From Poa pratensis (Eukaryota > Streptophyta > Magnoliopsida > Poales > Poaceae), in the NCBI GenBank assembly GCA_947311845.1, contig CAMZMU010000035.1:1383761-1447760 (forward strand): 64,000 nucleotides of DNA, given 5' to 3'. The translations under genes were made by a program, and so were the position numbers. Positions 33,694-44,059 of the stretch are shown piece by piece. The notes below the pieces were generated by a model that was not told the origin of the DNA, ran no database searches, and worked only from the letters and a program-made list of their open reading frames with translations. Positions within the stretch are counted from its first letter, which is position 1. Every line of letters begins with the position of its first letter.

Positions 33694-34809
33694 ATGAATG
33701 AACATCAACTTGATTACAATGAATTGGAGGTGCATGAAGTCATGGGGGTCAACCGCGAAGATGCCGTGTTCCCCTCAATCTATCCATGCTCTAACTTCAT
33801 GACTGCTGCAGGAATCTTGCAAGATTTCAACACTCTAATCTCTAATGCAGGGTTGGAAGATTTTGTTGTTGATGAACCATATCAATATGCAAAACTGACT
33901 ATGTCGGTAGTGCAAAACTTTAGATTCAGTTGGTCTTCACCTAACCCCATGGTTCACTATAACATCTACAATATAGCTGTGGATTTGCCCTTTGATGATT
34001 TTTGCACAGCTATTAAGGTACCGCATTGGGGATCGCGCGAGAAGATTAGAGGGCAACCTAAGCCTCTAATGGACCTGTATAAGGAAATCTGCCAAGGGAG
34101 AAGTTTAGAAGAGGAGAGTGGTAAAATTCGAAGCATTCAACTCCCATCTATTCGATATTTTGCCTATTACATTGGCAAGTGTGTTCTAGCTAGGAAAACT
34201 GCAAGCAAATTATCTGTTTATGATTTGGCTTTCATTTCAGCTGCTTTGAGGTGTGATAGGACTTATAATCTAGGTGCTTTGATAGCTTTCCGTCTTTCAG
34301 CTAACCGCGAGAAAGGGGGAATCTGTGGAGGTCTTATTGCTTCTCGTTTATTAGCTATGCATGGTGTAGGGCCGCATCATTTAGACATTCAGTTTCCTAT
34401 AGAAAGGCTTGATATTAATTCCATGATAAGTCATAAATTTGTTTCTAACTGGGCTACCTTGAATAACTTAGTCTACGAAATAACCTTTTTCCAGAAACGC
34501 AGGTGGAGATTAATTAAGTCCGAACGATTAGTTTGTTTGCCTGCACCTCTTTTGTTTAACCTTGATGCCAGGGAAAGGTGGTCATTATCTGAGGATGATC
34601 TTGAGGCATACTTAGAGGAGCATGGCCCTCGCCCAGAGGATGATGGAGAGGAGCCCGATGGGGTTTCACTCAGCCTTCCGACATCGCGGGCTTCCCGTAC
34701 CAGCACTTTGATTATGGGACTTCTGCCCCTTCTTCTTCACGGGAGCCTGATTACGATCATGCTAGGGATGATTCACCGGGGTGGAGCGTACACCCACGCC
34801 GATGATTGA
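33694..34809 (+). CDS. Athila-type accessory ORF (ORF-1-like / putative plant transposon protein)
   Basis: 371 codons from ATG 33694; an in-frame ATG at 33655 lies inside the predicted intron, so I prefer the later one. Motifs: PFDDFCTAIKVPHWG, a basic loop, then IRSIQLPSIRYFAYYIGKC, LSVYDLAFISAALRCDRTYNLGALIAFRL and a C-terminal acidic tail (LEAYLEEHGPRPEDDGEE). The RxFA-(F/Y)xIGxC and YNxGAxxAxRL pattern is that of the ATHILA ORF-1 / 'putative plant transposon' family, function unknown. No transmembrane segment or signal peptide is convincing in the conserved part. The last 40 residues look frame-shifted; a neighbouring frame from about 34690 reads as a more typical polar tail. It occupies the place of the env-like ORF. 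Confidence 0.65.
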   Translation: MNEHQLDYNELEVHEVMGVNREDAVFPSIYPCSNFMTAAGILQDFNTLISNAGLEDFVVDEPYQYAKLTMSVVQNFRFSWSSPNPMVHYNIYNIAVDLPFDDFCTAIKVPHWGSREKIRGQPKPLMDLYKEICQGRSLEEESGKIRSIQLPSIRYFAYYIGKCVLARKTASKLSVYDLAFISAALRCDRTYNLGALIAFRLSANREKGGICGGLIASRLLAMHGVGPHHLDIQFPIERLDINSMISHKFVSNWATLNNLVYEITFFQKRRWRLIKSERLVCLPAPLLFNLDARERWSLSEDDLEAYLEEHGPRPEDDGEEPDGVSLSLPTSRASRTSTLIMGLLPLLLHGSLITIMLGMIHRGGAYTHADD

Positions 34810-36789
34810 TCTCCACTTAGGCCAAAAGCCTAAGCTTGGGGGGAGGTACACCGACATCTCACTCACTTTCATATCATATTCGGTCGGTACTTTGTATATC
34901 CATGTTTCGTTTCTTTCTTTTTCGTTGTTGTTTCTTGTTTTGATTTTATTTTCCAAAACCCAAAAAGACCAAAAATATTTCTGTTATTTCTCTTTGTTTA
35001 CCTCTTGTGTACTTTTAGTACTGGTTTGCTTTATCTTTTAGCTTCGGTTTAGTATTCAAAAATCCAAAAAGATTTTGCTTTATTTGTTTGTTCCTTTCTT
35101 TGTTCGTTTCAAATCGAAAACCCAAAAATATTTGTTGTTCTTCTTCGGTTTTGTATAGTTGTTGCAGAGTTCAACAGTCTTCCGTGACTCCATTGGAGCT
35201 TGGTTATCATTTCATATCATTCAAGCCACACAAGTGAAAAGCAATAATGACGATTTATGACAACTCGAGTTGTGGTGAGAGGCTGGTATGAACTCTATTT
35301 GTTTTCATTTTTGTACATATACTCGCTCATGTGGACATGCTTAGCTGATTCGTATGAGGGGCAATGTTATTTAATGGATGCTTAGTAGTTCATGTTTTTC
35401 ATATGATCAGTTCCAATTCACTAATAGTATATAACATGTCATATAGATATTTGCTTGCATTGTTCTATTCATAAAAGGGTATGACATGGTGGTATCCTCC
35501 TCTGAATGATTCACTTGAATTGACTTGGCACATGCTCACGCATGCTCATGACTGAAAAACAAAAAGTCAATTAAGCCTTGATGATTTATTTTGCCTCAGA
35601 GTTCTAGTATCACTTTTATGCCTCCGTTAATTTTATTCTGTCGCAAGCATGATTATGACGGTTATGCTCTCTTGATTGTCGCTTCCCAGTCTATTGCTAG
35701 CCTTCACTTGTACTGAGCGGGAATGCTGCTCGTGCTTCCAAATCCTTAAAAACCAAGTTATCCAAAGAGTCCACCAAAAATTCCTATGCATGGTATTTCG
35801 AACCATTCCAAGTAAATTTTCATGTGCTACCTTTAAAACCTTCAAAATACTTCTCATTTTGTGACACTGTTTTTAGCTCATGAGGACGGGGTGGATGTCT
35901 TTATGTCACTTGTCAAACAGACTTTACCACCGGACTAGCGGCATATACATCCGCTTATCCATTAATTTTGCAAAAAGAGCTGGCAAATGGGGTGCCCAGT
36001 CCCAATTAATTACAACTTTAACCGCTTAATTCTCTTCACATTTTTGCCCTGATTTATCAGACAAGCAATGATACCAGTGAAATATCTGCATGTGTAAACA
36101 AAAGAGAAAAGAGGGATGATCTGCCTTGCTGGTAGAAATAACGTCCTTCATGGGAGCCGCTCTTAAAAGTCTGGTTGGCAGGGGTCATATTGTACTTTCC
36201 ATTTTCTGATTCGTTGACAGGAACAACCACCTCCCAAAACAATTTTTACCTCTGTTTTATAAATAAAAAGCTCTAGCACATGTTAAATCCCTGCTTCCCT
36301 CTGCGAAGGGCCAATCTTTTATTTTTATGTTGAGTCACCATCCTTTCTTTGAGCACCTTCTCGAGAGCATAACTGTCATTCTTAGTGTAATGTGCTTGTC
36401 CCAGAATACGGTTAACTGTGGTATAACTTTGATGCTCTTATCTTTGATATTTTTACTTCTAGTCTTCACTTGAACTTCAGAGGTGCCTTGGCATTTATGT
36501 TTTGCTCTACAAATAAAGGCAAGCGAGATACCACTTTATCATATCTTATTATGAACATTGCAATCCTGCAGATAGATTTATTTCATGTTATTTATTCTTA
36601 GTGTGTTGGTATCTTTTCATAGTTCACATAGCTACTAGGTGGCATTATCTACATTCCTTTATTATGAATTGCCTAAGTACTTGATCATATAGTGAGAATA
36701 TTTACATCATATGAAGCAAATGTGTTCGTAAAAGTTTCTTTTATCGCACTCAGTTGTTAACTGAATTGCTTGAGGACAAGCAATAAGCT
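34810..36789 (+). other. Non-coding 3' internal region of the Athila-type element
   Basis: About 2 kb with no open frame of note. Rich in runs such as CAAAAAGA and TTTGTTCG. CCCTGCTTCCCTCTGCGAAG near 36290 also occurs, inverted, in the Gypsy fragment at 46.4-47.8 kb, so this region is shared between related families. Confidence 0.7.
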
Positions 36790-36804
36790 AAGCTTGGGGG
36801 GAGT
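36790..36804 (+). other. Polypurine tract
   Basis: AAGCTTGGGGGGAGT immediately before the 3' LTR; the related minus-strand Gypsy has AAGCTTGGGGATGC in the same place. Confidence 0.8.
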
Positions 36805-38193
36805 TGATACGTCCAAAACGTATCTACTTTCCCGAACACTTTTGTTGTTTTTTACCTCTAATTTGTGTGTTTTGAATGCAACTAACACGGACTAACGCTG
36901 TTTTCAGCAGAATTGCCCTGGTGTCTTGTTTTTGTGCAGAAAGTCAAGTTTCGGGAAAATTCCCGAAAAATATCCTGAGTTCCTATTTTTCCAGAAGACA
37001 CACGGAGCCAGAAGACGAGACGGAGGTGGGCCACAGGGCCCCACACCATGGGCCCGGCGGCAGAGGCTGGGCCGCGCCGGGGGGTGGTGTGGCCGCCTCG
37101 GTCACCACCTCGCGTCCCCCTTTCGACTACTTATCCCCTTGACCTAAAAACCCGAGGGGATCGACGCTTTTTCCAGAAACACTCCAGAGCTCCGCCGCCA
37201 CCGAAAACCCTATTTCGGGATCAGAAACTCCGTTCTGGCACCCTGCCGGGACGGGGAATTGGAGGAGATCATCGCCATCATCATCACCGACGCCTCTCCA
37301 TCAACCATCCATGATTCCCCCATCCATGTGTGAGTAATCCCCGCTGTAGGCTGAAGGGGATGGTAGGGATTGGATGAGATCATTCATGTAATAGATATCA
37401 GATTGTTAGGGCATGGTGCCTAGTATCCGTTGTTAGTACTTTATGTCATTGTTGCAACTTGTTATGCTTAATGCTTGACACTTAGGGCCCGAGTGCCATG
37501 ATTTCAGATCTGAACATGTTATTGAATCATGAGGATAATTATTGTTTTAGATCATATCTGCAAGTTGTTTACACATATAATTGTCCGGAACCCGAGGCCC
37601 AAAGTGACAACAATTGGGATAACCGGAGGGGATGGCTGTAATGTGAGGATCACATGTGTTCACGGAGTGTTAATGCTTTGCTCCGGTGCTTTATTAAAAG
37701 GAGCACCTTAATTACCAGTAGTTTCCCTTGAGGCCCCGCTGCAAACGGGCTGGTAGGACAGAAGATGTTGTGCAAGTTTCTCATTGCGAGCACGTACGAC
37801 TAAATACGGAACACATGCCTATGATTGATTATTACCTGGATACTTTATTATTATCTATCTGCAAATGCCCTACGCTTGACTATTATATGAATTATCTTAT
37901 CCATGCAACGCCCGTTCATCCATCCCTATGCCTACAGTATTTTAATCCTGCTATCTACTACAATTATTACTGCTGTTTTATTTTACTGCTGCTATTATTT
38001 CACTACTGCTACTGCTATATAACTGTTGCTACTGATAAACTGTGTCGAGCAAGTCTATTTCTAGGTGCAGATGAACTGACAATTCATCTGCTAAGCTTAT
38101 AAATATTCTTTGGCTCCCCTTGTGTCGAATCAATAAATTTGGGTTTTACTTCCCTCGAATACTGTTGCGATCCCCTATACTTGTGGGTCATCA
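36805..38193 (+). repeat. 3' LTR of the Athila-type element
   Basis: 1389 bases, TGATACGTCC to GGGTCATCA. It differs from the 5' LTR by roughly 20-25 changes, about half of them single-base length differences in G or C runs. Confidence 0.9.
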
Positions 38194-38198
38194 CTGCC

Positions 38199-38756
38199 GC
38201 CCCGACTTCCACTGCCCGACGAAGCCCTCCAAAAACACCATGGCCACCTCAGACACGCCGTAGAGGAGCCCCGACGGCAGATCGAGCCCATCATCAGTGG
38301 CGCCGCCGCGCCACCATCCTCGATCTGTGGCACACTGCCGTCGTGAGGGATCTACAGGACCGACTGGAGCATCCATGCCACGTCCAGCCTGCAGCACGCG
38401 GTGGCGTACTGCGGCCTCCACTGAAAACCGCCGGATCTGACGAGGTCACCTGATCCGCAACCTTTGAGCAGTCCCCGCGCCGAGGAACCACCGGTCCTCC
38501 ACGACTACGTCACCACCGCGTCTTCGGGGCCGCTGCCCCGTCTTGCCCGCGCCGGAGATCCGCTTCTTCATTGCCAGCCGAGCCAGTCCTCCACCGACAC
38601 CACGATCACCGTCTTTTGCCAGGAGGCGCCACTAGGGTGTACGGTCGCCGGCGGCGGCGAGGGAACGCTGGAGGGAGGGCGTGGGAAGGCGGTGGCACGA
38701 ATCTCCTCCTGTGTCGCCTAGGAGCGACGGGAGGGGGGAGCACGGCGTGAGAGAGA
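38199..38756 (-). other. Unclassified repeat-like sequence, part 2
   Basis: GC-rich continuation of 28010-28733 beyond the Gypsy insertion. On the minus strand it begins CTCTCTCACGCCGTGCTCCC, leader-like. Open frames on both strands, none recognisable. Confidence 0.35.
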
Positions 38757-38804
38757 AAATTACTTGCGTAGGCGTTGTCTATTGCGTAAAACGTTTCCAT
38801 CCTC

Positions 38805-39083
38805 TTATCTGGTTTTATATGTAATAAGGCTGCTGCATTGTAGTAGACAGTCAAATGATGAGACCCCAACAATCTCAATTTGAAACCCTATGGAGAAGTA
38901 TCTAGCCTCCGTCTTCACAACAATAAGATTTTCATTGACAATGTCTCCCTCTTGCCAGAAAGCCATAAATCCATCCCAGAATTCAAAATCTTTGCCATCT
39001 CCTATTGAGTAGAGGCCATCAAAATTTTCGCCATCAACATTATTACCAAATGCAACTAGCATACAAGTTATCGATGAGAACAA
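38805..39083 (-). pseudogene. Unidentified exon-like fragment
   Basis: Minus strand, about 60 codons with balanced composition and no repeats: NVDGENFDGLYSIGDGK, DFEFWDGFMAFWQEGDIVNE, then a TEARYFSIGFQIEI stretch. It looks like genuine protein but I cannot assign a family. Its upstream edge grades into the minisatellite at 39050-40190, whose units contain the same phrase TAATAATGTT/AACTTGTATGCTAG, so the array arose by repeating DNA at the exon border. It may be cargo of the CACTA ending at 41133. Confidence 0.35.
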
Positions 39084-40190
39084 ATAACTATTAAAATATT
39101 ACCAATCACATAAGCAAACTAAGTTATCTGGTGTGGGATACGAGAAGTTTAGAACCGAAACTGTAGCATACAAGTTATTCATTAGAAAAGAACTTATTGA
39201 TTAGAAAAGAACTAGTAAGGTGTTACCTTTCGCGTAGAAAACTAGTTATCAGGTGGGGGAGATACTAAACATTATTATCAATACTCTATCATACGAGTTA
39301 CCGATGAGAAAAAACTAGTAAGATATTGCAAGTTATCGATGAGAAAAAGAACTACTAAAATATTACCAATCACATAGCAAACAAGTTATCGGGTGGGGAT
39401 ACTAAAACATTATTACCAATACACCAGCATACAATTTATCAATAAGAAAAGAACTAGTAAATATTATCAATCACATAGCAAACAATTTATTATGGGGGGA
39501 ATACTAAAAAATATTATTACCAATACAATGTCATGCAAGTTATCGATGAGAAAAGAACTACTAAGATATTGCCAGCCGCATGGCAAACAAGTTATCAGAA
39601 GGGCATAGTAATGCATTATCATCATTACTATAGCATAGAAAGTTACCGATGAGAAAATAACTAGTAAGATGTTACCAGTCGCATACCAAACAAGTTATCA
39701 GGTGGGGATACTAAAAACATTATTATGAAGACTATGGCATATAACTTATCAATGAGAAAAGAACTAGTAAGATGTTACCAGTCGCTTACCAAACAAGTTA
39801 TCAGGTAAGGACACTAAAAACATTATTACCAAGACCATGGCATATAAGTTATCGATGAGAAAAGAACTAATAAAATATTACCAACCACATAGCAAAAAAG
39901 TTATCAGGTGGGGAATACTAAACATTATTACCATGACTCTATCATACAAATCATCGATGAGAAAAAACTAATAAGATGTTACCAATCACCTAGCAAACAA
40001 GTTACACGTGTGGAATACTAAAATTTATTATCAAGACTATATCATACAAGTTATCGATGGAAAATAACTAGTGAGATGTTTCTAGTCGCGTAGAAAACAA
40101 CTTATAAAATGGAGGATACTAAAAGATTTATTACCAAGACTCTAGCATATACTAGTTATCGATGAGAAAAGAAAAATAGCAATATGCTAC
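39050..40190. repeat. Degenerate minisatellite, about 104 bp period
   Basis: About 11 imperfect units, each with two landmarks: CAAGTTATCGATGAGAAAAG followed by AACTAGTAAGATGTTACCA, then CAAACAAGTTATCAGGTGGG followed by ATACTAAAACATTATTACC. AAGTTATC thus recurs about every 52 bases, suggesting an ancestral half-unit. No coding. Confidence 0.8.
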
Positions 40191-40199
40191 CAGTGGTGA

Positions 40200-41133
40200 G
40201 GAGAAGTGGAGGAGAGGAGAAGAGGAGAGAAGTGGAGGAGAGGAGAAGGGGAGAGGAGAAGTGGAGGAGAGGAGAAGGAGAGAATTATGAGAGAAGGGGA
40301 AAAGAGAGGGAGAAGGGGGTGCCGGCGGGATTCAAATTTGAATCCCGCCCAACAATTCTGTGGCGCATATGTGGATATGCGCCACAGAATTGTCTTTTCT
40401 ATTTTTTTTTTGAATTTTTTGATTTTGTAGAAAAAAATCTTCTTTTTGATATAACTTTTTTTCCTTTTGGAATTTCCCGAATCTGAGAAAAGTTCACTGG
40501 GTAAAACCGGGTGAATTTGAGCTCCAATTATTCTCTAGTTTTTTTTTATATATTAAACGTATTTTTTCGACGTCGTATGCAAAAGTTACGGCCGTTCTAA
40601 TTTTTTTCCATTTTTTGCAAAAAAGGTCAAAATTCATATTTCAAAATTTCTATACCAACTAGACACTAAAACCTAACTATATCTCAAAAGATTTTATTTA
40701 TTGATTTTTTTATCATTTTCTTTTCTTGTTTGCAAAACTGAAAAGGCGATCCACTGGGGGTGGGATATGTTTTCAACAATTATGTGGCGCATGTGGCCAC
40801 ATGCGGCACAGAAATGACTCTTTCTGTGGCGCATGGGTTTTCCGTGCGCCACAGAATTCCAAATTTTCTGTGGCGCATCTAGCCCCATGCGCCACAAAAA
40901 GGCAGCCACCCAATCATTGGTGGCGGGGCCTACCATATTTCTGTGACGCATGGGTCTAAATGCGCCACAGAAAATATGTCTTTCTGTGGCGCATGGGGCT
41001 TCCGTGCGCCACAGAATTCCAAATTTTTTGTGGCGCATTCAAAACAATGCGCCACAGAAAATATTTCTGTGGCGCATGGCTATTTGGTGCGCCGCAAAAA
41101 GTGATTATATCTATAGCTAGTTTCCTAGTAGTG
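40200..41133. mobile_element. Right end of a CACTA element with paired inverted subterminal repeats
   Basis: Ends TTTCCTAGTAGTG at 41133, the complement of CACTACTAGGAAA, a standard CACTA terminus. From 40355 inward-facing and outward-facing copies of TTCTGTGGCGCAT alternate as potential hairpins (e.g. 40358-40395, 40780-40815, 40825-40855, 40870-40905, 40985-41015). A purine-rich GGAGAGGAGAAG tract lies at 40195-40320. The left terminus was not found, so the element is truncated or its left part is beyond recognition. Confidence 0.7.
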
Positions 41134-41418
41134 CGTTTTGGTATTCCGGTTTCTCATGATTAATATCATGCCTTGAATGCACGGACAATAATTAATACCT
41201 TCATACCGAGTGAGCCCAGATCATATCTCTCTATCACCAGAGGAGCAATTCCCACTTCTTGAACCATTAAGATTTATACATATTCCCCGAATTACCCAGA
41301 AGCTGCCGTTATCACCCGTTATGATGTGACACTAGACATAACCAAAGCAACCTTTTGAACATCATAAACCTAACATCATCATGGTCAAACGATATAAACA
41401 TGTTAGCTTTCGGTGATA

Positions 41419-41580
41419 TTCCCTCCGTATCAAAATATAAGAATTTTTAGCCTTTATACCTTTGTCTTGATTGGTACATATGTGAACATGTTTTAGTGTA
41501 TTGATTCACTCATTTTGGTACGAATCTGGACAAAGTAAAAAAGAAATGCTAAGAAGTCTTATATTTGGATACGGAGAGAG
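41419..41580. mobile_element. Stowaway MITE
   Basis: TIRs TTCCCTCCGTATCAAAATA and CTCTCTCCGTATCCAAATA (complement), TA duplication on both sides (41417-41418, 41581-41582), 162 bases. Tc1/mariner-derived. Confidence 0.9.
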
Positions 41581-41582
41581 TA

Positions 41583-42096
41583 TTACTAAGCAACCTAATG
41601 ACAATAGGATCTCGAAGTATATCAACTTTCTGAGTCTATCCAGCCATGATGTCATGCCTACAATATGTATGCTCCCACTGATGTTGACAATGATATCTCT
41701 AGGTGGTGTTCGTGGTTGAGGTTGACCTGTAAAGGTAGAGTGTGTATGTGAGAGCGCAGTTCCAGAAATTTTCAGGCACCTGGATGTTGTAAAAACTTAC
41801 GAGCCGGAACCTTGGCCCCAGCTATCCATGAAAATGATACGCCTTTCCATCTTGAACAAAAGACCTGAATGATCTGGCGGATGGCTATGAGCTCCTCAAG
41901 CGTAATCCAACATATACGCGCGCGTAGGTGTGAACTGATTGGTACTCGCGATCGATGAACCTTCCTTGCGCCACGTCCTTTTCCTCCATCGTTGCACAAC
42001 GCCTTTCCTCAATCTTTCTTAAAGATTAACATCTCCCTTAAAGATGAACTTGGACAATTAATAGAACTACAACCGGTTTAATTAAGCGTGCACATG
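41583..42096. other. No gene seen
   Basis: Intergenic; short open frames only. Confidence 0.4.
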
Positions 42097-43260
42097 CATT
42101 ATCCAAAAGCAGCAGGCCAGAACGAATTAAGGCAAGACCCTCTGGTCGGTCAAAGTTGAAATGGTGGCTTGACCCGTACTTACGTGTGCAATCGACGCGG
42201 TGATGGCTTGAAATGGTGGCTTCACGGTCCAACGGTAAGAAAGCCATACATGTCGGTTGATGGGGTTCACTCCGGCTATACCAAGTTTTGTTGGTAAACA
42301 TCCCGGGTTTGAATATGCCAGTCGCGAGCTCACATATTCAAACGTCCAAGAATTCGACACCTCGGAGTTGTCCTCATGCAAGGGAAGAGCAACATTGTGG
42401 CAACATGTGGACCAGCACACCGAACCTGCGGGGAATCGACGAGATGAAGTAACGGCGCGACGACGACTTTCTCTATAGATCCAATAGAGAGAGAGAGCGC
42501 CAGGACATGTTTTGGGTTGGCCCAGACAAATGGGTGAGGACATCGTGGCCTTTTTTTTTACGCATAAGCCAACATTGGACCTTTGGTGGGCGCTTTTGGG
42601 GGCGGAGATGTCCCAAGATAGTGTGGGCATTCGAGGGATGTGTGTACGTGGCTGTGTTTCCTGACAAATAGGATGGTCCATGCCTTACTGCTGGGATCTG
42701 GTTGCACGTAGCAAGGAAATCCGAAAAGGGCAGCTCGGCGCAGTACTTACATGATTGAAAATTTTATGTGACAGATATTAGAGCGTCTCTGACTGAATGT
42801 GCAAACTGTCACTATGTGTCCGTAGACACATTTGTATATGTCCGCGGACAGAGTCCGAACAAACTCCAAATGTTAGCCGCCCCTTTTAAATCCACCCCTC
42901 AAAACCATACTACACATCTGACGTACTCCATCCGTTACACAATATAAGATGTTTTAGTTGTTACACACGTTATATAGATGCCGAGTGACTCTAAAATGTG
43001 TCTAAATACATTTATATTCATGTGAATTAATGTGGACAAGTGCTAAAATATTTTATATCCTGAAACCGAGGGACATAGGTCGACAAATTCTAAAGGAAGC
43101 TTCCGTGCTCACGTGTGGTGGGAGGCCATTACTACTTCACCTGCAGAATGAAACGTACGTCCACGCGGACCAGGGCGACAAAGAAAACAACACCGAATTG
43201 GGTCACATGGACCGACTTTGTGACTTTTGAGCCATTGAAGGCGATTGACACCGAGAGCAC
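42097..43260. repeat. Segment A of a local duplication
   Basis: Shares blocks with segment B (54978-56372 and 59353-59640): TTATCCAAAAGCAGCAGGCC at 42097 and 54978; TTTTGGGTTGGCCCAGAC and ACATTGGACCTTTGGTGG near 42512-42585 and 56234-56310; then GTTGCACGTAGCAAGGAAATCC and TTTTAAATCCACCCCTCAA near 42700-42905 and 59400-59565. Blocks are collinear, with unrelated DNA between some, so the copies are old and rearranged. No coding identified. Confidence 0.7.
42926..43075. mobile_element. Stowaway MITE inside segment A
   Basis: Ends CTCCATCCGTTACACAATAT and TTTTATATCCTGAAACCGAGGGACA, TA on both sides. Absent from segment B, so it entered after the duplication. Confidence 0.75.
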
Positions 43261-43539
43261 GACTTTTTTTTTTCTAAAAGAAGTGATTGGACATGTCAAA
43301 GAAGCTTCTTTTTGTTAGCCGTAATGCACTCACTATATGCATGGCTAAGGAAGTCCTTCGTTTCCCTATCTGGTTGCGCTTGTGCATGCGAAGAAGCTTC
43401 AGAATAGTGAATAAATGCCTGAGCTGTAGAAAAAAAGGATAGATTGGTTAAGCGAAACAGGTTACGTGTTTGTACGTGCCTAGTAATGTGGCATGGGAAG
43501 AATGAAGTTGCCTTATTTGATCCATGATGCTGGCGTGGT

Positions 43540-43840
43540 AACAGATGCCACTGCGGGAATCGCACAAGACGCCGACGGCTAAATGTCGGGGCCGTCGGCG
43601 TACAAGGCGAGCTAGGATAGCCGTGACCTCGGCCGTCGACGTAACAATCCCCGTCGGCGTATCCATACATGGGCCGACGGTGGCCGTCGGCGTCAACAAG
43701 GCCGTCGGCGTACAACGCCCGCCGTGACGGTGCCCGAACGGGGGGGGTTTTGCTGCGCTACGACGCCGAGGGCTGCCGTCGGCGTCTATACGTGGACTTA
43801 GACGCCGACGGCTACCGTCGGCGTCTAGTTGTTAATTTTT
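43540..43840. mobile_element. CACTA subterminal repeat fragment
   Basis: A dense cluster of GCCGTCGGCGT and its complement ACGCCGACGGC (at least ten copies) is typical of the subterminal arrays of grass CACTA elements. No terminal CACTA motif adjoins it. Confidence 0.6.
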
Positions 43841-44059
43841 TCAACTATTATAAATGAATTTAGATTTATTTATTTCTCTATATAATATTTAATGTAGGTA
43901 TAATTTATATATAAATTGGATCTATAATTTCCCTCCCAATTTCGGTATCCCACCCGCATAAAATAACGGTTTGAGTCTTCCGGAACCCGACCCTACAACA
44001 TATAAATGTAAAATAAATAAAAACAACATATGTAATATACACCTAGAACATAAATATTA

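Larger units (their letters stand above)
28734..38193 (+). mobile_element. Complete-ended non-autonomous Gypsy (Athila-type) retrotransposon
   Basis: Two LTRs (28734-30128, 36805-38193), 5-base target duplication CTGCC (28729-28733, 38194-38198), primer site TGGCGCCGTTGCCGGGGA and polypurine tract before the 3' LTR. The internal part has gag and an aspartic protease, then, where RT, RNase H and integrase should be, a non-coding stretch, a separate ORF (33694-34809) and about 2 kb of non-coding DNA. The primer site and the extra ORF fit the Athila clade. LTRs are about 98% alike by eye, so insertion is fairly young. It must borrow pol from a relative. Confidence 0.9.

Noticed and set aside
39050..40190. 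Regular repeats considered as a CRISPR-like array
   Set aside because: Degenerate 104-base units without unique spacers in a plant genome; a minisatellite explains them.
27963..41133. CACTAGTACAAAAAAAGG at 27963 paired with the CACTA right end at 41133
   Set aside because: The termini differ after CACTA, the three-base flanks (ACA and CGT) do not match, and the subterminal repeats at 41 kb are absent at 27963.
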